In this document: one piece after another, positions 25,932 to 35,159 of the stretch
How positions within the stretch are numbered: the stretch's first letter is position 1
How the letters are laid out: every line of letters begins with the position of its first letter
Source: Mycobacterium sp. DL440
GTDB taxonomy: Bacteria; Actinomycetota; Actinomycetes; Mycobacteriales; Mycobacteriaceae
Direction of reading: 5' to 3'
NCBI RefSeq assembly: GCF_011745145.1
Contig: NZ_CP050191.1
Span: 5,068,325-5,132,324 of the forward strand
DNA length: 64,000 nt
Notes under the pieces: generated by a model
The model's database searches: none
What the model was told of the DNA's origin: nothing
Seen by the model: the letters and a program-made list of their open reading frames with translations, nothing else
Position numbers and translations under genes: made by a program

Positions 25932-27133
25932 CGCAGCACCCGCACCGGGACGTGGGCCCATCCCGCGACGTTCTGCATACTCACCCGTTCGCAGCGATCC
26001 CAGGCCACCTCGTAGCGGGGCATGAAGTCCAGGAGCTTGTCCAGGGCGATGCTGCACTCCAAGCGGGCCAGCGCCGCGCCGAGGCAGCTGTGGATTCCGT
26101 AGCCGAATCCGAGGTTCTGGGCTTCGGTGCGGTCCCGGTCGATGTCGAAGACGTCGGGGTCCGTCCACGCATCGGGGTCACGGTTCGCCGAGCCACCGAC
26201 CAGGAACACCGGCTTGCCCTCGGGAATCGTCACGCCGTGCAGGTGAATCTCACGCTGTGAGCGCCGCACGTTGTACTGGGCTGGAGCCTCGTAGCGCAGC
26301 AGCTCCTCGATCGCGGCGGGGATCTTGCTTCGGTCCTCGCGCAGCCGCTGCCATTGTTCGGGGTGGCGGGCGAACATCACGACGGCCGCACCGACCAGCT
26401 TGGTCACCGTCTCCGCGCCGGCACCGCCGAGAAGGGTGGCGAATCCGGCGATCTCGGAGTTTCGCAGCCGGGTGACCTCGCCGTCCTCACGCTCGATCTC
26501 GGCGGCGATCAACCGGCTGATCATGTCGTCCTGCGGTTCGGCACGGCGCTGTTTGATCAGGTCGTAGTACATCAGCCAGGTCTGGGCCATCGCCTCGATC
26601 CCGGCTTCCGACATCTCGATCTGGCCCGGCTCCCGATGCAGCGAAGCGTCGATCCACAGCCGCACCTGCTGGCGTGATTCCGGTGGGACGCCCAGCATCG
26701 TGGTGATCACCTCGACCGGAAAGTACGCCGAGAAGTCGGACACCACATCGAATTCCCCCTGATCGACGGCCGCGAGGTAGCGGTCGATCTGCTGGGCGAC
26801 CATGTCCTGGAGCGCACTGATTGCCCTGGGGGTGAAGACCTTGTTCACCAGGCTGCGCATGTGCCGGTGTTCGGGCGGGTCCATCGAGATGATCATCTTC
26901 GCAGGGACCTTCTGCCCGGTCCGCACCATGGCCAGATCGACCCCGTAGGCCGACGAGTACGTTTCGAAATCCTTGAACGCGGCCGCCACGTCTACGTGCC
27001 TCGTCAGCGCGTAGAAGTCATATTCCGCGCTGTAGTAGACCGGAGCTTCCTCCCGCATGCGCCGATACGTCTCATACGGACCATTGAAGAAGTCCGTCGA
27101 GAACGGGTCGAAAACCACCTGCGACGTCGTCAA
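25928..27133 (-). CDS. Cytochrome P450
   Basis: This 401-residue soluble P450 has the I-helix oxygen site LLGGAGAETV, the K-helix ExxR in EELLRYEAP, and the haem ligand loop FGYGIHSCLGAALAR with Cys350. It should hydroxylate a hydrophobic substrate using ferredoxin electrons; no ferredoxin gene is adjacent. The TTG at 27133 is chosen because GGGAGG lies five bases upstream and the product then starts MTTSQVVFDPFSTDFF, as is usual for the family; the in-frame extension upstream is poor. A 17-base inverted repeat lies 55 bases before the start. The gene is followed by the coupled unknown protein. Confidence 0.94.
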   Translation of the reverse strand: MTTSQVVFDPFSTDFFNGPYETYRRMREEAPVYYSAEYDFYALTRHVDVAAAFKDFETYSSAYGVDLAMVRTGQKVPAKMIISMDPPEHRHMRSLVNKVFTPRAISALQDMVAQQIDRYLAAVDQGEFDVVSDFSAYFPVEVITTMLGVPPESRQQVRLWIDASLHREPGQIEMSEAGIEAMAQTWLMYYDLIKQRRAEPQDDMISRLIAAEIEREDGEVTRLRNSEIAGFATLLGGAGAETVTKLVGAAVVMFARHPEQWQRLREDRSKIPAAIEELLRYEAPAQYNVRRSQREIHLHGVTIPEGKPVFLVGGSANRDPDAWTDPDVFDIDRDRTEAQNLGFGYGIHSCLGAALARLECSIALDKLLDFMPRYEVAWDRCERVSMQNVAGWAHVPVRVLR

Positions 27134-27187
27134 CCTGGCCTCCCGCCGGAACACACAACCTGCCCCGATATGATTCCGGGACGCCCA

Positions 27188-27204
27188 ACTGTAATGGTTA
27201 CAGT
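27188..27204. promoter_or_regulatory. Perfect inverted repeat ACTGTAA-TGG-TTACAGT upstream of the P450
   Basis: Seven-base arms with a three-base spacer lie 55 bases before the P450 start, where an operator would sit. The arms match exactly. The regulator is unknown: no TetR gene is adjacent, and the closest regulator gene is the AraC at 23231. Confidence 0.6.
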
Positions 27205-27238
27205 AGGTTCGGTTCAAGTATCCGGCCAGTACGGTCGG

Positions 27239-28681
27239 CTAGCCTGCGGGCGGCACCAGGGAGATCAGCTCACCGGAGGCGGGCAACGCCTGCACCAAGG
27301 TGGACCCGACCGCCCACATCGGCCCGGGTTCGGGGATCTTCCACAGCACTGAGCAGGTATCGAGGTCGAACCCGACCGTGGGTGCCTCGTCTTCGTCGAC
27401 GTCCGCCTGCGGCGCGACCACCACCGTTCCGTCGGAACCGATGAACTCGTCCTCCTCCATCGGAAGGCCCGTACACGACGAAACCCGATTGCCGCTGCGG
27501 AGATCGAACTTGTCGACGATCACCGTCGACAGGTCGGCTGCGCCCCAGTCACTGGCCGTGATGTGCATGCTGCCGCCGAAAAATCTGATCGCATTCGGAA
27601 CGCGTTCGGAGCCGATGTCGACGACCGTCATCGGTGTGCCGCGGTTGTCCAGCACCAGCATCTGATCGCTCGTTACCAGCGACAGCACCGGGAGCTCGGT
27701 GCTCGTCAGGCCGGGTCTGAAGAGATCAGGAGCGCCGGCCTGATTGGCATAGCTGCCCACCTGATTCCCGCTGTCATCGAAGAACGTGAACGTCGTCGAA
27801 CTGTGGCGGCCGCTGCGCTTGCGTTCCCGGTCGACGAAGCCGCCGACCACCGGCACCAACTCGCCGCTCGTCTTCAGTACCGTGCCGTCGACGGCCGAGA
27901 ACGCCACGCTGCGGTCCTTGCCGACTTTGGCCACCCCGATGTCGCTCGCCGGCATACCGGGTTGGTGTTTCAACACCGTGATGTCGCCTTCGACACCCTT
28001 GACCGTCCAGGTGAACTGCGCTTGGTCGTCGATACCGTGCCAGCCGGTTCCCGGTTCATAGGCCACCGCGTAGGTGCCGACCTGCACCACCTTGGCTTCG
28101 TCACCGAAGGCATCGACCCTCAGAGTGCTCACCGTGTGGGAGAGGACCGCGCCGGTTTGCGCATCGAGCACCAAGGCTTCACCCGGCTCGTCGCCGTAAT
28201 CCCTGTTGAGGCACAGAACCCTGGCGGTGCCGTTGAGCAGACAGCTGACCTTCGCCTGGTGGCCGACGCTCACCGGGGTGAACGACGGAACACCTTCCAC
28301 CACGTCAACACCCAGCAGCCACGCACTGCGCTGGCCGGTGGTCCGAATCTTGCCGGCCACGGTGAAGTACGCCCGGTTACCGACGTCACCGACGTGTTCC
28401 ACGCGCGGTTTGTCGATATCGGCCAGCAAGGCCTTGAGGTCCATGCGCCAGCCCGGCACCGGCTGCTGGCGCAGCGGCGGCAACGACACCTGCCCGGGCA
28501 CTCCGACGTCACCGGCATAGCTGACCGGCGACGTCAGCCCTCGCCCAGACCCTCCGACGACCAAGCTGACGCCCACCCAAACCAGTCCGGAGACCGCACA
28601 GAAGGCGGCCACCATGACAAGCCAGTGCCCCCAACGCATTTGGCGCGATCCCGCACGGTAGCCAGGCTGAGGATAGTTCAC
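27239..28681 (-). CDS. Membrane-anchored PQQ-like beta-propeller protein
   Basis: This 480-residue protein has one membrane helix near the N-terminus (LVMVAAFCAVSGLVWVGVSLV, about 21-41) followed by a large extracytoplasmic domain of repeated strands with the look of a PQQ-like propeller (VLCLNRDYGDEPGEALVLD, QMLVLDNRGTPMTVVDIG). It has no obvious catalytic residues and probably serves binding or scaffolding at the cell surface. The GTG start is six bases after a TAGGGT box. It has no strongly coupled neighbour; irtB lies 47 bases upstream on the same strand with a spacer. Confidence 0.75.
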   Translation of the reverse strand: MNYPQPGYRAGSRQMRWGHWLVMVAAFCAVSGLVWVGVSLVVGGSGRGLTSPVSYAGDVGVPGQVSLPPLRQQPVPGWRMDLKALLADIDKPRVEHVGDVGNRAYFTVAGKIRTTGQRSAWLLGVDVVEGVPSFTPVSVGHQAKVSCLLNGTARVLCLNRDYGDEPGEALVLDAQTGAVLSHTVSTLRVDAFGDEAKVVQVGTYAVAYEPGTGWHGIDDQAQFTWTVKGVEGDITVLKHQPGMPASDIGVAKVGKDRSVAFSAVDGTVLKTSGELVPVVGGFVDRERKRSGRHSSTTFTFFDDSGNQVGSYANQAGAPDLFRPGLTSTELPVLSLVTSDQMLVLDNRGTPMTVVDIGSERVPNAIRFFGGSMHITASDWGAADLSTVIVDKFDLRSGNRVSSCTGLPMEEDEFIGSDGTVVVAPQADVDEDEAPTVGFDLDTCSVLWKIPEPGPMWAVGSTLVQALPASGELISLVPPAG

Positions 28682-28687
28682 CCTCCG

Positions 28688-28693
28688 ACCCTA
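28688..28693 (-). promoter_or_regulatory. -10 box TAGGGT of the beta-propeller gene
   Basis: Read leftward, TAGGGT ends six bases before the GTG at 28681. The intervening CGGAGG resembles a ribosome site but touches the start codon, so a leaderless transcript is the simpler reading. Confidence 0.5.
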
Positions 28694-28728
28694 GCAACAC
28701 CCAACCGGCCCGCCGATCACGAAAATGG

Positions 28729-30465
28729 CTAGTGCGTGATCTGCCAGTCGGCGGCCTCGCGCTGCTGATTCCAGAACTCGTGAAAACGTCCGCGTGCGGC
28801 CAGCAGTTCGTCGATGCTGCCGTCCTCGACAACCTTTCCGCCGTCGAGGAACAAGACCCGGTCCGCGTGCCGGATGCTGGCCAGGCGGTGCGCAACGATG
28901 ACGCGGGTGCGCAACAGTGCATCCGCGGTCAGGGCATCGACCACCGCGGCCTCGTTCTCGGTGTCCAGCGCACTGGTCGCCTCGTCGACCAGCAGCACCG
29001 GCGCGGGCTTGACCAGCGCGCGGGCGATACTGACCCGCTGACGCTCGCCGCCCGACAATGCACTTCCGGCCTCACCGACCTTGGCGCCGTCACCATCGGG
29101 CAACCGTCCGGTCAGCTCGTCCACACGCGCCAGCCTCGCCGCGGTGGCGAGCTGCCCGGCGTCGGCACCGGGATCACCGACCAGGATGTTGTCCCGGATC
29201 GACCCGTCGAACAGGTAGGGATGCTGGAATACCACACTGGTTGCCGCCCTGCGAGTTTCGGCGTCCATCTGAGCCGTGTCGACTCCGTCGATCAGCACCC
29301 GACCGCCGCTCGGGTGCTGCAGACCGGCGATGAGGGACAGGATGGTGCTCTTCCCCGATCCGGACGGGCCGACGATCGCGGTGGTGCCGCCGGGGTTCAG
29401 GACGAAGCTGACGTCCTGCAGCACCGGGGTTGCTCCGTAACCGAACGTCACGCAGTCGAATTCGATCCGGGGTGCGGTGTTCGTGGCCAGCGTGGCGGTG
29501 CCGGTCGCCATCACCGGGGCGTCGAGCACCGCGCGGATCCGGCCGAGCGTGGCCCGCGTGGACTCGATCGCCGGGGCCAACTCGGACAGGGAGGTGAACG
29601 GCTCGAGATAGCGCGCTGCGACGACGATCATCGCGATCGCCTCGGGTGCGCCGAGGGTGCCGCGCACCGTCAGCACCGTAGCCATCCCGGCCAGGATCAG
29701 CAGGGCCAGTTGGCTGGCCAGGCTGAACAGCAGCTGTCCCGGTACCTGCATGAGCAGCAGTCGCATGCTCGCCCCGTGCTGGGCGGCCAGGGCGTCGCCG
29801 ACCATGCTGCGAGCCGGCTCCACCCGCCGCGCCGCGCGCAATGCCTGCTGGGTACGGGCGAACTCGATGATGCGTTCGGTGAACGCCCGGTTCGTGTCGT
29901 CGGCCACCGTGTCGGCCTTGCGGCTCAGCCGGCCCGAGGCCCAGAACGCCCCGAGCAGGATCACTACTCCGGCCAGCGCGGCCAACCCCAGGGGAACCGA
30001 AATGAACAGCAGTGCAATCGCAATGGCTGCCGGCAGCAGAATTGCCCCGATCAGGGGGGTCAGCAGGTTGACAACCATGCCGACCAGTTCCGGCCCGGTC
30101 GCCGCGATCGCCTGACGGGCGTTGGCGGTGTTCGCGCCGCCGTCGCCGCCGAGCCAGTCCATCCGGATGCCGGGCAGCCTGTCGGCCACGTCGTGCTGGG
30201 TGTGGTCCAGTAGTGCGAAGCCCAGATCAAATCCGAGCCGCGAGGTCGCGGTGTCGACGATCCAGCCGATGACGGTCGCGGCGGTGAGCCAACCCAGCCA
30301 CGGCAGTGCGTCGCGCGGCGCATCGCTGAACAGGGCGGCCACGAGGGGAATCAGCAGCACCGTGCCGGCCGCCCGGATCACCACTGAGAACAGCGTGAGC
30401 GTGGCGTAGATGCCGACCCTGCCGCGGCGGTTGGCCGGGATGAGGGTGATCAGGGTGCGGATCAT
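28729..30465 (-). CDS. irtB: Mycobactin importer ABC half-transporter IrtB
   Basis: IrtB forms the heterodimeric inner-membrane importer of ferric (carboxy)mycobactin with IrtA. The 578-residue protein has an exporter-fold membrane domain of six helices (about 1-310) and a nucleotide-binding domain with Walker [10 protein letters not shown], the signature LSGGERQR and Walker [13 protein letters not shown]. Length matches M. tuberculosis IrtB (579). Its ATG overlaps the irtA stop by four bases (ATGA). There is no siderophore-interaction domain in this subunit, as expected. Confidence 0.97.
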   Translation of the reverse strand: MIRTLITLIPANRRGRVGIYATLTLFSVVIRAAGTVLLIPLVAALFSDAPRDALPWLGWLTAATVIGWIVDTATSRLGFDLGFALLDHTQHDVADRLPGIRMDWLGGDGGANTANARQAIAATGPELVGMVVNLLTPLIGAILLPAAIAIALLFISVPLGLAALAGVVILLGAFWASGRLSRKADTVADDTNRAFTERIIEFARTQQALRAARRVEPARSMVGDALAAQHGASMRLLLMQVPGQLLFSLASQLALLILAGMATVLTVRGTLGAPEAIAMIVVAARYLEPFTSLSELAPAIESTRATLGRIRAVLDAPVMATGTATLATNTAPRIEFDCVTFGYGATPVLQDVSFVLNPGGTTAIVGPSGSGKSTILSLIAGLQHPSGGRVLIDGVDTAQMDAETRRAATSVVFQHPYLFDGSIRDNILVGDPGADAGQLATAARLARVDELTGRLPDGDGAKVGEAGSALSGGERQRVSIARALVKPAPVLLVDEATSALDTENEAAVVDALTADALLRTRVIVAHRLASIRHADRVLFLDGGKVVEDGSIDELLAARGRFHEFWNQQREAADWQITH

Positions 30466-33044
30466 CGGGCGGCCTCTCCTGCGGTGACGGCGTCGCCGGG
30501 GTGCAGCGACTGTCCGGTCTGCCAGAGCTGGTGGTAGCGCCCGCCTGCGGCCAGCAGCTCTTCATGCGTGCCTGTTTCGGCGATGTGTCCGCCGTCGAGG
30601 ACCACGATCTGGTCGGCGTGGGTGATGGTATGCAGCCGGTGTGCGATCACCAAGACTGTCCGGTCCTTGGTGAGCCGGTTGAGTGCCTGCTGCACAAGGT
30701 ATTCCGATTCCGGGTCGGCAAAGGCGGTGGCCTCGTCCAGGATCAGCACCGGCGTGTCGGCCAGGATGGCCCTGGCGATGGTGAGCCGCTGCCGTTCACC
30801 GCCGGACAATGCCGACGACGCGCCGAGAACCGTCTGATAGCCGTCGGGCAACCGCAGTATCCGGTCGTGGATCTGGGCATCACGCGCGGCCTGTTCGATC
30901 CGTGCGGGGTCGGCTTCAGGGTCGGCCAGGGCGATATTCTCGGCGACGGTGCCGGCGACCAATTGGGTTTCTTGCAGCACGAAGCCGACGCGGCGGTACA
31001 ACTCGTCAGCGGACAACGACCGAACATCTTTGCCGTCCAACCGGATCGATCCCGAGTCGACATCGTGGAAGCGCGCCAGCAGCGCGGCAAGCGTGGACTT
31101 TCCCGATCCCGACGGTCCGACCAGTGCGGTCACGGTCCCGGGGCGCAGGGTCAACGACACGTCCTTGATCACCGGGACGCTCGGCCGGTAGCCGAAGGTG
31201 ACCCCGGCGAACACCACGGCGTCCGGGGCACCCGGCTCGCCCTCGTGGTCCAGGAGCGCCAGGTCCGCCTCGTCGAGCGCGTTCTGGATGCGACGCGCGG
31301 CCAGCATGCCGCCGCGGATTCCGCCCAGCCCGTAGCCCACGCCCAGCAGTCGAACCCCGAACGTGGTGCCCAGCAGCAGGAACGGCAGCAGATCGACCGG
31401 ATCCATCGAGCCCCCGATGATCATCGGGGTGCCGACGGCGACGATCAGCCACAGGAAGGTGCCGGGCCGCGTCACGAGGTCCATCAGTGACTTCTTGCCG
31501 GTGAAGGGCCGCTGCCAGGCGACCAGGAAGCCGATGTACTCATCGAGGCGGCGGCGGAAACTCGACGATGCGGCACCGCCGAACACCCGGACGACCGGCT
31601 GGCCTTCGAGGTAGGCGCCGGCCTCCCCGCTCATCCGATCGGCCCAACGTTGCGCCTGACCGATCTTGGCACCGGACTGGATGGTCATCAGCGACATCAG
31701 CACCAGGTAGGTGAGTACCGGGATGAACAGCACCAGCGCCAGCCGCCAGTCGACGGTGAACAGGTAGACCAGCACGGCCACCGGCGCGATCACTGCGGCG
31801 ACGGCGTCCGGGATCGCGTGGGTGACCAGGTAGTGCAGCGACAGGGTGTCGTCCTGCACCAGTTGCTTGATGGAGCCTGACCCGCGCGCGGTGAACCAGC
31901 CCAGCGGCAGCCGTGCCATCTTGGTCAACAGCCGGGTCCGCAGTGCACGGGCGAACTGGGCGTCGAGGCGATGCAGCCACAGGGTCAGCCCGGCGCCCAG
32001 CAGCGCGCCCAGGCCCAGCAGCCACACAGCGGTCAAACCGAGTGTCCACAACCGGGATTCCTCGGCGCCGGCCAACAGCAGTCGGGCCAACTCCACCAGC
32101 AGGACGAACGGGGCGAGCTGGATCAGGGTGATGAGCGCCTGCAACACACCGGACACGATCAGGGGGGTTTTCAGCGGGGCAAGCAGTCGGCCTGCACCCT
32201 GCGCGCGCCAGGTTCCACGCGCGGACGCAGCGGTGGCCGGCGTGGGAACAGGTTCGGCCACAACAGTTTCGGCCTCGTCCTGACCGGCGGGCTCGGCTTC
32301 GGTGCGATCGGTGCCCATCGCCCGGCCCTCGGTCCAGTAGGCCTGGGCGTGCAGTTCGGACTTGGGAAAGCCGAACTCGTCCCGCAGCCTCGTGCGCAGA
32401 TGTTTGAGCGAGCCGGCCTCCGGCGTCACCCAGCAGTACCAGTCCGACCAGTCCCGGGCCTCGATGGCGGCGGCCAGTGACGTCGTGTCGTGGCGCTTGA
32501 CCCAGTGGACCCGCAGCCGCGGATGCTCGGCGATCGGGATGAGCAGGTCGTTCTCGTCGTGCTGTTCCAGGTAGACCTCGATCGGAATGTCTGGTGGCAG
32601 AACGCCGATAATGCCGTTGATGGCCGGGGTGGCCGCCGCATCACCGATCAACAGGTAACCGGCGGGCAGATCCTCGGGCACGGTGAATCCCGTCGAGCCC
32701 AGGGCCATCACGGGGATGGTGTCGCCCGGCTTGGCGACCCTGGCCCACTTCGACGCCGGACCGGACGGCTCGTGCAGCACCACGTCGACCGCGAAATGCC
32801 CGGTGTCGGGATCCATTTCGGACATAGTGTAGCCGCGCTGAAACTCGGTCTTCGAGCCGTCAGGGTCGGGAACCCAGAACCGCAGGTAAGACGTCGGCTC
32901 GGCAACGGCGTCCTCGAACACTGTCGGCGACACCATGTACAGCCGCAGCAGGTTCGGCGTCAGGTAGGTGGTCTCGACCACGGTCGCCTGGTGATCGCGC
33001 GCGCCGAAGCCGCGCATCATCACTCCCTGAAATCCGCGTGCCAT
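30462..33044 (-). CDS. irtA: Mycobactin importer and reductase IrtA
   Basis: IrtA binds ferric mycobactin, reduces it with an FAD domain and drives transport with IrtB. The 860-residue protein has an N-terminal siderophore-interaction domain (about 1-245; [20 protein letters not shown] is the FAD-site region), a six-helix membrane domain (about 280-560) and a nucleotide-binding domain ([31 protein letters not shown]). Sequence and length match M. tuberculosis Rv1348 (859 residues). The ATG overlaps the TGA of the upstream TetR gene (TGATG), so it is translationally coupled to that regulator rather than having its own leader. Confidence 0.97.
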   Translation of the reverse strand: MARGFQGVMMRGFGARDHQATVVETTYLTPNLLRLYMVSPTVFEDAVAEPTSYLRFWVPDPDGSKTEFQRGYTMSEMDPDTGHFAVDVVLHEPSGPASKWARVAKPGDTIPVMALGSTGFTVPEDLPAGYLLIGDAAATPAINGIIGVLPPDIPIEVYLEQHDENDLLIPIAEHPRLRVHWVKRHDTTSLAAAIEARDWSDWYCWVTPEAGSLKHLRTRLRDEFGFPKSELHAQAYWTEGRAMGTDRTEAEPAGQDEAETVVAEPVPTPATAASARGTWRAQGAGRLLAPLKTPLIVSGVLQALITLIQLAPFVLLVELARLLLAGAEESRLWTLGLTAVWLLGLGALLGAGLTLWLHRLDAQFARALRTRLLTKMARLPLGWFTARGSGSIKQLVQDDTLSLHYLVTHAIPDAVAAVIAPVAVLVYLFTVDWRLALVLFIPVLTYLVLMSLMTIQSGAKIGQAQRWADRMSGEAGAYLEGQPVVRVFGGAASSSFRRRLDEYIGFLVAWQRPFTGKKSLMDLVTRPGTFLWLIVAVGTPMIIGGSMDPVDLLPFLLLGTTFGVRLLGVGYGLGGIRGGMLAARRIQNALDEADLALLDHEGEPGAPDAVVFAGVTFGYRPSVPVIKDVSLTLRPGTVTALVGPSGSGKSTLAALLARFHDVDSGSIRLDGKDVRSLSADELYRRVGFVLQETQLVAGTVAENIALADPEADPARIEQAARDAQIHDRILRLPDGYQTVLGASSALSGGERQRLTIARAILADTPVLILDEATAFADPESEYLVQQALNRLTKDRTVLVIAHRLHTITHADQIVVLDGGHIAETGTHEELLAAGGRYHQLWQTGQSLHPGDAVTAGEAAR

Positions 33045-33754
33045 CAGCGGTCCTCTCCCTTGGCGGTCAGCTCCGCCACGATGTCGGTAATAGGCCGGCC
33101 GGGAACCACGGATGCCAGCAGTCCCCGGATCAGTGCAGTCATCAGAAGTTCCAGGTACTGCGGGCTGCTCAGTTGCATGCCCGCGGTGTGCACCGGGCCC
33201 AGCGCCGCATCGCCGGCCAACCGTTCGGCAGCGGCGTCGCGTTCCAGGACGAAGTCGTCGCCACCGCTGGCCTCGGCCTTCAGCTCGTGCTGGGCGGCCA
33301 GTCCAATGGCCAGCACGGCCACCGAACTGCTCAGCAGCGCCGCCCCCTCAGCGGTGTAGCCCCGCCGACCCAGCGCGGCGATCTCGTCGGCGAGCAGCTG
33401 GGCGCCGGCTTCCCCGCGCGGGAACAGCACCTGCATGTAGGTGGCCAGGCCGGGATTGGTCAGGGTGAAGCGGTGCAGGCTGACCCCGAAGGCCAGGAGA
33501 TGTTCTTCGACGGATCTGGCCGGGGCGTCGACGAATTCGAGCTCGGTGAGCAGGCTCTCCCCGACCAGGCGTTCGAGTTCCCAGCGCCCGCTGATGTGGC
33601 GGTACAGCGCGGTCGCCGAGACCCCCAGCCGGGCGGCCACGGCGTTGATGCTGAGGTTGCGCATGCCGAGCTCGCGACCCGCGGTGACAATGTCGGACAC
33701 CGCGATGAGCGGCGGGCGTCCTCCCACGCGCGCGGGGGCACCGGATCTGGCCAC
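33044..33754 (-). CDS. TetR-family regulator coupled to irtAB
   Basis: This 236-residue protein has the TetR helix-turn-helix ([22 protein letters not shown]) and a long helical ligand domain. The GTG at 33754 is chosen: GGAGG lies five bases before it, whereas an in-frame GTG at 33766 has none. Its TGA shares bases with the irtA ATG, so it is the first gene of a TetR-irtA-irtB operon. The symmetrical site at 33786-33803 lies just upstream. A likely role is to tune siderophore import in response to a ligand in addition to iron, but this is inference from position. Confidence 0.9.
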   Translation of the reverse strand: MARSGAPARVGGRPPLIAVSDIVTAGRELGMRNLSINAVAARLGVSATALYRHISGRWELERLVGESLLTELEFVDAPARSVEEHLLAFGVSLHRFTLTNPGLATYMQVLFPRGEAGAQLLADEIAALGRRGYTAEGAALLSSSVAVLAIGLAAQHELKAEASGGDDFVLERDAAAERLAGDAALGPVHTAGMQLSSPQYLELLMTALIRGLLASVVPGRPITDIVAELTAKGEDR

Positions 33755-33785
33755 GACCACCTCCACAGGAAAGTTACCCCCACAA

Positions 33786-33803
33786 ACTAAGGGTCACCTT
33801 AGT
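33786..33803. promoter_or_regulatory. Palindrome ACTAAGG-GTCA-CCTTAGT, candidate iron box or TetR operator
   Basis: Seven-base arms match exactly around GTCA, 32 bases before the start of the TetR-irtAB operon. Read on the minus strand it resembles the IdeR/DtxR consensus TWAGGTTAGSCTAACCTWA at about 13 of 19 positions by my alignment. It may be bound by IdeR, by the TetR protein, or both. Confidence 0.55.
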
Positions 33804-33827
33804 GATCGTCAACCCGTCCGTTATAAA

Positions 33828-33841
33828 AGAGCGTTTGCTCT
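33828..33841. promoter_or_regulatory. Inverted repeat AGAGC-GTTT-GCTCT, operator of the second TetR gene
   Basis: Five-base perfect arms lie directly before the TATTGT box of the rightward TetR gene. A bound repressor would cover the promoter, so autoregulation of the TetR-enoyl-CoA hydratase operon is likely. Confidence 0.55.
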
Positions 33842-33843
33842 GT

Positions 33844-33849
33844 TATTGT
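33844..33849 (+). promoter_or_regulatory. -10 box TATTGT that sets the start of the rightward TetR gene
   Basis: TATTGT ends six bases before the GTG at 33856. It argues against an in-frame start further upstream at 33802, which would run through the operators. Confidence 0.55.
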
Positions 33850-33855
33850 GGCGAG

Positions 33856-34488
33856 GTGCCACGCCCTCGCGTCTACGACCCGGATTCGGTGCTCGACGCC
33901 GCAGAAGCCCTGGCCGTGCACTCAGGGCCGGCGTCGGTGACGATCCGGGCGATCAGCGATGCGGCCGGGCTCTCCAACGGCGCGCTGTATCACTCCTTCG
34001 GTTCGCGGGCCGGCCTGCTCGGCCAGGCCTGGCTCCGCGCCGGCCGCCGGTTCCTGGCGCTGCAGCGTGAACTGGTCGACGCGGCACGCCGCGGTGTCGA
34101 TGCGATCGCGGCCGCCGCCTACGCGCCGGTGATCTTCGCCGAACAGCACCCGGCCTCGGCGCGACTCCTTCTGCAGATCCGACGCGAGCAGATACTCGGC
34201 GACGACCTGCCCGCAGAATTGGCCGAGCAGGCCCACGAGCTCGAAAAACAGTTGGTGGAGTTGATGATCGAACTCTCGATGGCCACCTGGGAACGGCGCG
34301 ACCGGGCCGCCGTGGACACCGTGACGACGTGCATCGTCGACCTGCCGACCGCCATCCTGCTGCACCGCAACCGCCTCGCCGACCCGACCGCCCGAGCCCA
34401 CCTCAATGCCGCCGTGGCGGCCGTACTGGCGGTGGGACCCGCCCCCAACTACGCCCCGAAACAACCCCTCAAGAAAGGCATCTCATGA
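33856..34488 (+). CDS. TetR-family regulator in operon with an enoyl-CoA hydratase
   Basis: This 210-residue protein has a TetR DNA-binding domain (TIRAISDAAGLSNGALYHSF, recognition helix about 36-48) and a helical C-terminal ligand domain. It is leaderless from the TATTGT box and its stop overlaps the enoyl-CoA hydratase start (ATGA). Regulator and enzyme are therefore co-translated. Its operator is probably AGAGC-GTTT-GCTCT at 33828-33841. It is divergent from the TetR-irtAB operon, and each gene has its own palindrome in the 101-base spacer. Confidence 0.92.
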   Translation: MPRPRVYDPDSVLDAAEALAVHSGPASVTIRAISDAAGLSNGALYHSFGSRAGLLGQAWLRAGRRFLALQRELVDAARRGVDAIAAAAYAPVIFAEQHPASARLLLQIRREQILGDDLPAELAEQAHELEKQLVELMIELSMATWERRDRAAVDTVTTCIVDLPTAILLHRNRLADPTARAHLNAAVAAVLAVGPAPNYAPKQPLKKGIS

Positions 34489-35159
34489 CCCCCACCCTGG
34501 ATTACGACGGCGATATCGCCATCCTCGACCTGGGCGACGACGAGAATCGGTTCTCCCCCGATTTCCTCGATGCGGTCGACGAGCTACTCGACGCTGTCCT
34601 GGCCAAGGGCGCACACGGCCTGGTGACGACGGCCGACAGCAAGTTCTATTCCAACGGGCTTGATCTGGATTGGCTTGGCGCCCACAGTGATCAGGGCGAA
34701 TGGTACGTCGGCCGGGTACAGGGCCTGTTGGCGCGGGTGCTGACGTTCCCGATCCCGACGGCGGCCGCCGTGGTCGGCCATGCCTTCGGTGCCGGCGCGA
34801 TGCTGGCCATCGCCCACGATTTCCGGGTGATGCGCGACGACCGCGGCTTCTTCTGCTTCCCCGAGGTGGACATCCGGATTCCGTTCACCCTGGGAATGGC
34901 CGCGCTGATCCAGGCCAAACTCACCCCGCAGGCGGCTGTCGCCTCGATGACCACCGGCCGCCGGTTCGGCGGGATCGATGCCCAGACCCACGGACTGGTC
35001 GAGGCCACTGCCCCCGAGGGTGCGGTGACCACGACGGCCACTTCGCTGCTACGCCCGTTGAGCGGCAAGGACTCCGGCACCCTCGGCGCGATCAAGCAGG
35101 TCATGTTCGGCCCTGCCGTCCAGGCGCTGACGTCCGCCCAGCCCGAGGCCGGAAACTAG
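34485..35159 (+). CDS. Enoyl-CoA hydratase/isomerase family protein
   Basis: This 224-residue crotonase-fold protein has the first oxyanion segment SKFYSNGLDLDWL (about 46-58) and the second in VVGHAFGAGAMLAIAHDFRV (about 90-109). The usual catalytic Glu pair is not obvious: the loop after the second segment reads FFCFPEVDIRIPF, in which Glu of PEVD could be one, as in delta3-delta2-enoyl-CoA isomerases of this size. Isomerase or hydratase activity is plausible. It is coupled to the TetR gene and is convergent with an SDR gene, sharing a CTAG stop. Confidence 0.87.
   Translation: MTPTLDYDGDIAILDLGDDENRFSPDFLDAVDELLDAVLAKGAHGLVTTADSKFYSNGLDLDWLGAHSDQGEWYVGRVQGLLARVLTFPIPTAAAVVGHAFGAGAMLAIAHDFRVMRDDRGFFCFPEVDIRIPFTLGMAALIQAKLTPQAAVASMTTGRRFGGIDAQTHGLVEATAPEGAVTTTATSLLRPLSGKDSGTLGAIKQVMFGPAVQALTSAQPEAGN

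Noticed and set aside
28732..30213. Open frame of 493 codons opposite irtB
   Set aside because: irtB is certain; this frame reads as Gln/Arg/Gly-rich shadow protein, a usual artefact in G+C-rich DNA.
33786..33803. Certain IdeR iron box
   Set aside because: It matches only about 13 of 19 consensus positions and its exact symmetry axis is between two bases rather than on a base; kept as a candidate only.
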